From Pseudomonadota bacterium (lineage in GTDB: Bacteria > Desulfobacterota > Desulfobulbia > Desulfobulbales > Desulfocapsaceae): a DNA stretch of 64,000 nucleotides. A model generated the notes under the pieces. It was not told the DNA's origin and made no database searches. It saw nothing but the letters and a program-made list of their open reading frames with translations. The stretch lies in the NCBI GenBank assembly GCA_023412495.1, contig JAEYNP010000031.1:1-64000 (forward strand), written 5' to 3'. This document shows positions 62,720 through 64,000 of this stretch, one piece after another. The translations under genes and the position numbers were made by a program. The number at the start of each line of letters is the position of its first letter. The stretch's first letter is position 1.

Positions 62720-64000
62720 TGTTTGACGTCATCACCTGGCTCGCGGACGTGTTGTGGAGCGAATGGTTGATTCTCATGGCCGCTGTTCTCATCGGTATCG
62801 CTGTCGGAATCGTGCTTGCCCGCAACCAGCCGATCACGACCGTGCGGCAGATAACCCTGCGTGATTTGTCGAAGCTCTGGACCAAGGATAGCGCCAAGAC
62901 CATCCACATCTCGGAATTATCCCCGCTCTGGCGGGAGGATCAGGTTGTTGAGGAAAAAGCAGTAGCCACCGAGCCACTCATGCATGCTCGGGCTATCGAA
63001 CTCGCAAACAAAATGGACCAGTGGACTTTTTTCGATAAATGTCCAAACCAGAAAAGCGTGTGCCTGCAGATCTTACGAATGCTCGACCGGGAAGGTAATT
63101 GCAGTTCGGTGGTCAACGTCCAGGGCGATGTGGAGGGGACCTGGGACCAAAATACCTATCGACTCCTGGGACAAACCTCCCTCCTCGACCATTCGCTCAA
63201 CGTTGCCGAACAGGTGGTGGAGTTGCTCGACGCTCAGAGCGCCTGGCATGTGATCCCGGACGCCTTGATCGCCGCCCTCGGCCATGATCTCGGAAAGCTC
63301 GAGTCGCTACGAGGCTTTCTCTATTCGCTGGGAGAACATCCTTTGGCATCCGGGAGGCCGCTGGCCGGCATGACCGACTTTCAAGAACTGCCAAAAAAAG
63401 AAGAAATTCTGCAGGCGATAAAACTGCACCACAAGCGCCCCAATGGCCTGCTTGGCAAAACCTTGAAACGGGCGGATCAATTCGCCCGCCAGAAGGAACT
63501 GGAAATGGCGGTCGGTAGCCACGACGACAAACATGATGATGAAGGATCTGCGGTTGAGGAGAGGAAGGTAGCGGCTGCCGGCGATGCAATCGGTGCCGCC
63601 ATGCGGGCGAGCACTGCCATTTATGGCAACGAAGAAGCCGAACCGCAGAAGATGGAGATCCCCGAATTGGTCGATATCTCCGGCTGGTTCGATGCAACAG
63701 GCTTTTTAGAGGAATTGAAACCCTATATCAACAAGATGTTCGGCCGGCGGTTCATGGCCTTCTCCATGCCTGACGGCCACGTCTATTTCCAGGTAAAGGT
63801 CCTCGAGGAGGTCGCGCGAAAACAGGCGGAGAAGGCAGGCTGTATGAAAGTCGCCACCATGGCCCTGCGGGATGAAGGTATGCGCGGAGTACTGCTCGCC
63901 ATCGTTCATCGACTGAGAATGGAGAACGACATCATCGCCCGAGGCCTCATCAAGGACAATTACTTCGGGGGCTATTTCATGGTGGACCGCAAACTCGGCA
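62719..64000 (+). CDS. MobH-like relaxase (TraI_2 type), partial
   Basis: At least 427 aa, running off the window. An N-terminal membrane helix (LILMAAVLIGIAVGIVLA) is followed by an HD-type domain: TSLLDHSLNVAEQVVE, AALGHDLGKLES and LHHKRPN hold the metal ligands. MobH relaxases of SXT/R391-like elements have this arrangement. The C-terminal part is not visible. Its ATG overlaps the coupling-protein stop (TGATG). It supports a conjugative element continuing to the right. Confidence 0.78.
   Translation, partial: MFDVITWLADVLWSEWLILMAAVLIGIAVGIVLARNQPITTVRQITLRDLSKLWTKDSAKTIHISELSPLWREDQVVEEKAVATEPLMHARAIELANKMDQWTFFDKCPNQKSVCLQILRMLDREGNCSSVVNVQGDVEGTWDQNTYRLLGQTSLLDHSLNVAEQVVELLDAQSAWHVIPDALIAALGHDLGKLESLRGFLYSLGEHPLASGRPLAGMTDFQELPKKEEILQAIKLHHKRPNGLLGKTLKRADQFARQKELEMAVGSHDDKHDDEGSAVEERKVAAAGDAIGAAMRASTAIYGNEEAEPQKMEIPELVDISGWFDATGFLEELKPYINKMFGRRFMAFSMPDGHVYFQVKVLEEVARKQAEKAGCMKVATMALRDEGMRGVLLAIVHRLRMENDIIARGLIKDNYFGGYFMVDRKLG

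Overview
The window looks like a chromosomal segment of an anaerobic, high-GC deltaproteobacterium, probably of the Desulfuromonadales/Desulfobacterota sort. This is inferred from gene content (lone integron-type integrase, stacked fatty-acid oxidation genes, receiver/DUF4388-type regulators, GldG-type ABC module, rubrerythrins with a small ferredoxin) and not from any marker gene. No rRNA or tRNA genes were seen.

Region 1 (1-1460): a tyrosine recombinase of the integron-integrase type with an N-terminal extension and no recognisable gene-cassette array. Region 2 (1628-18078, all minus strand): a beta-oxidation block with an iron-sulphur protein, two unlike acyl-CoA dehydrogenases, a dienoyl-CoA reductase-type flavoenzyme, a metallo-beta-lactamase-fold hydrolase, thiolase, FadN-type 3-hydroxyacyl-CoA dehydrogenase/enoyl-CoA hydratase, long-chain acyl-CoA synthetase and an acetyl-CoA hydrolase/CoA-transferase. 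Its gaps carry three copies of one palindromic repeat, and the fadD and CoA-transferase promoter regions share TTWACGTWAA-like palindromes. Region 3 (18564-22190): a DJ-1/PfpI protein and the 5-oxoprolinase genes pxpB-pxpA-pxpC.

Region 4 (22371-27281): an ABC-2/GldG module (ATPase, permease-GldG fusion, DUF4340 protein). Region 5 (27534-37467): signalling and envelope genes: a Ser/Thr kinase with HRE in place of HRD, a PP2C phosphatase broken by a one-base deletion in a G run, a receiver with Glu at the phospho-acceptor position, a Roadblock-cNMP-PilZ protein, a transglycosylase with no ordinary start codon, a frameshifted phospholipase-C-like gene and a normal receiver-PAS protein. Region 6 (37513-38894): a ferritin-like protein, a rubrerythrin and a ferredoxin with an Asp cluster ligand.

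Region 7 (39030-56028) is accessory DNA: an IS66-type element, a cut-off gene, then a minus-strand operon that fits type 4 BREX phage defence (brxP, brxC, pglZ, brxL). It has three extra coupled genes: a Lys-rich 79-aa ORF, a 474-aa protein of unknown function at the head, and a 69-aa zinc-ribbon protein at the tail. BrxP is a PAPS-reductase/ferredoxin/DUF4007 fusion and BrxL lacks the Lon protease part. Upstream lie an AlbA/Schlafen-domain gene and a second Lys-rich mini-ORF resembling the first. Region 8 (56123-64000) is a backbone typical of integrative conjugative elements: ArdC, RadC, SSB, a PD-(D/E)XK-type nuclease and a Rad52-type annealing protein on the minus strand, then on the plus strand an unknown protein, a VirD4-type coupling protein and the start of a MobH-like relaxase running off the window. 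The BREX system is therefore probably cargo of a conjugative element. It is the most interesting part of the window.
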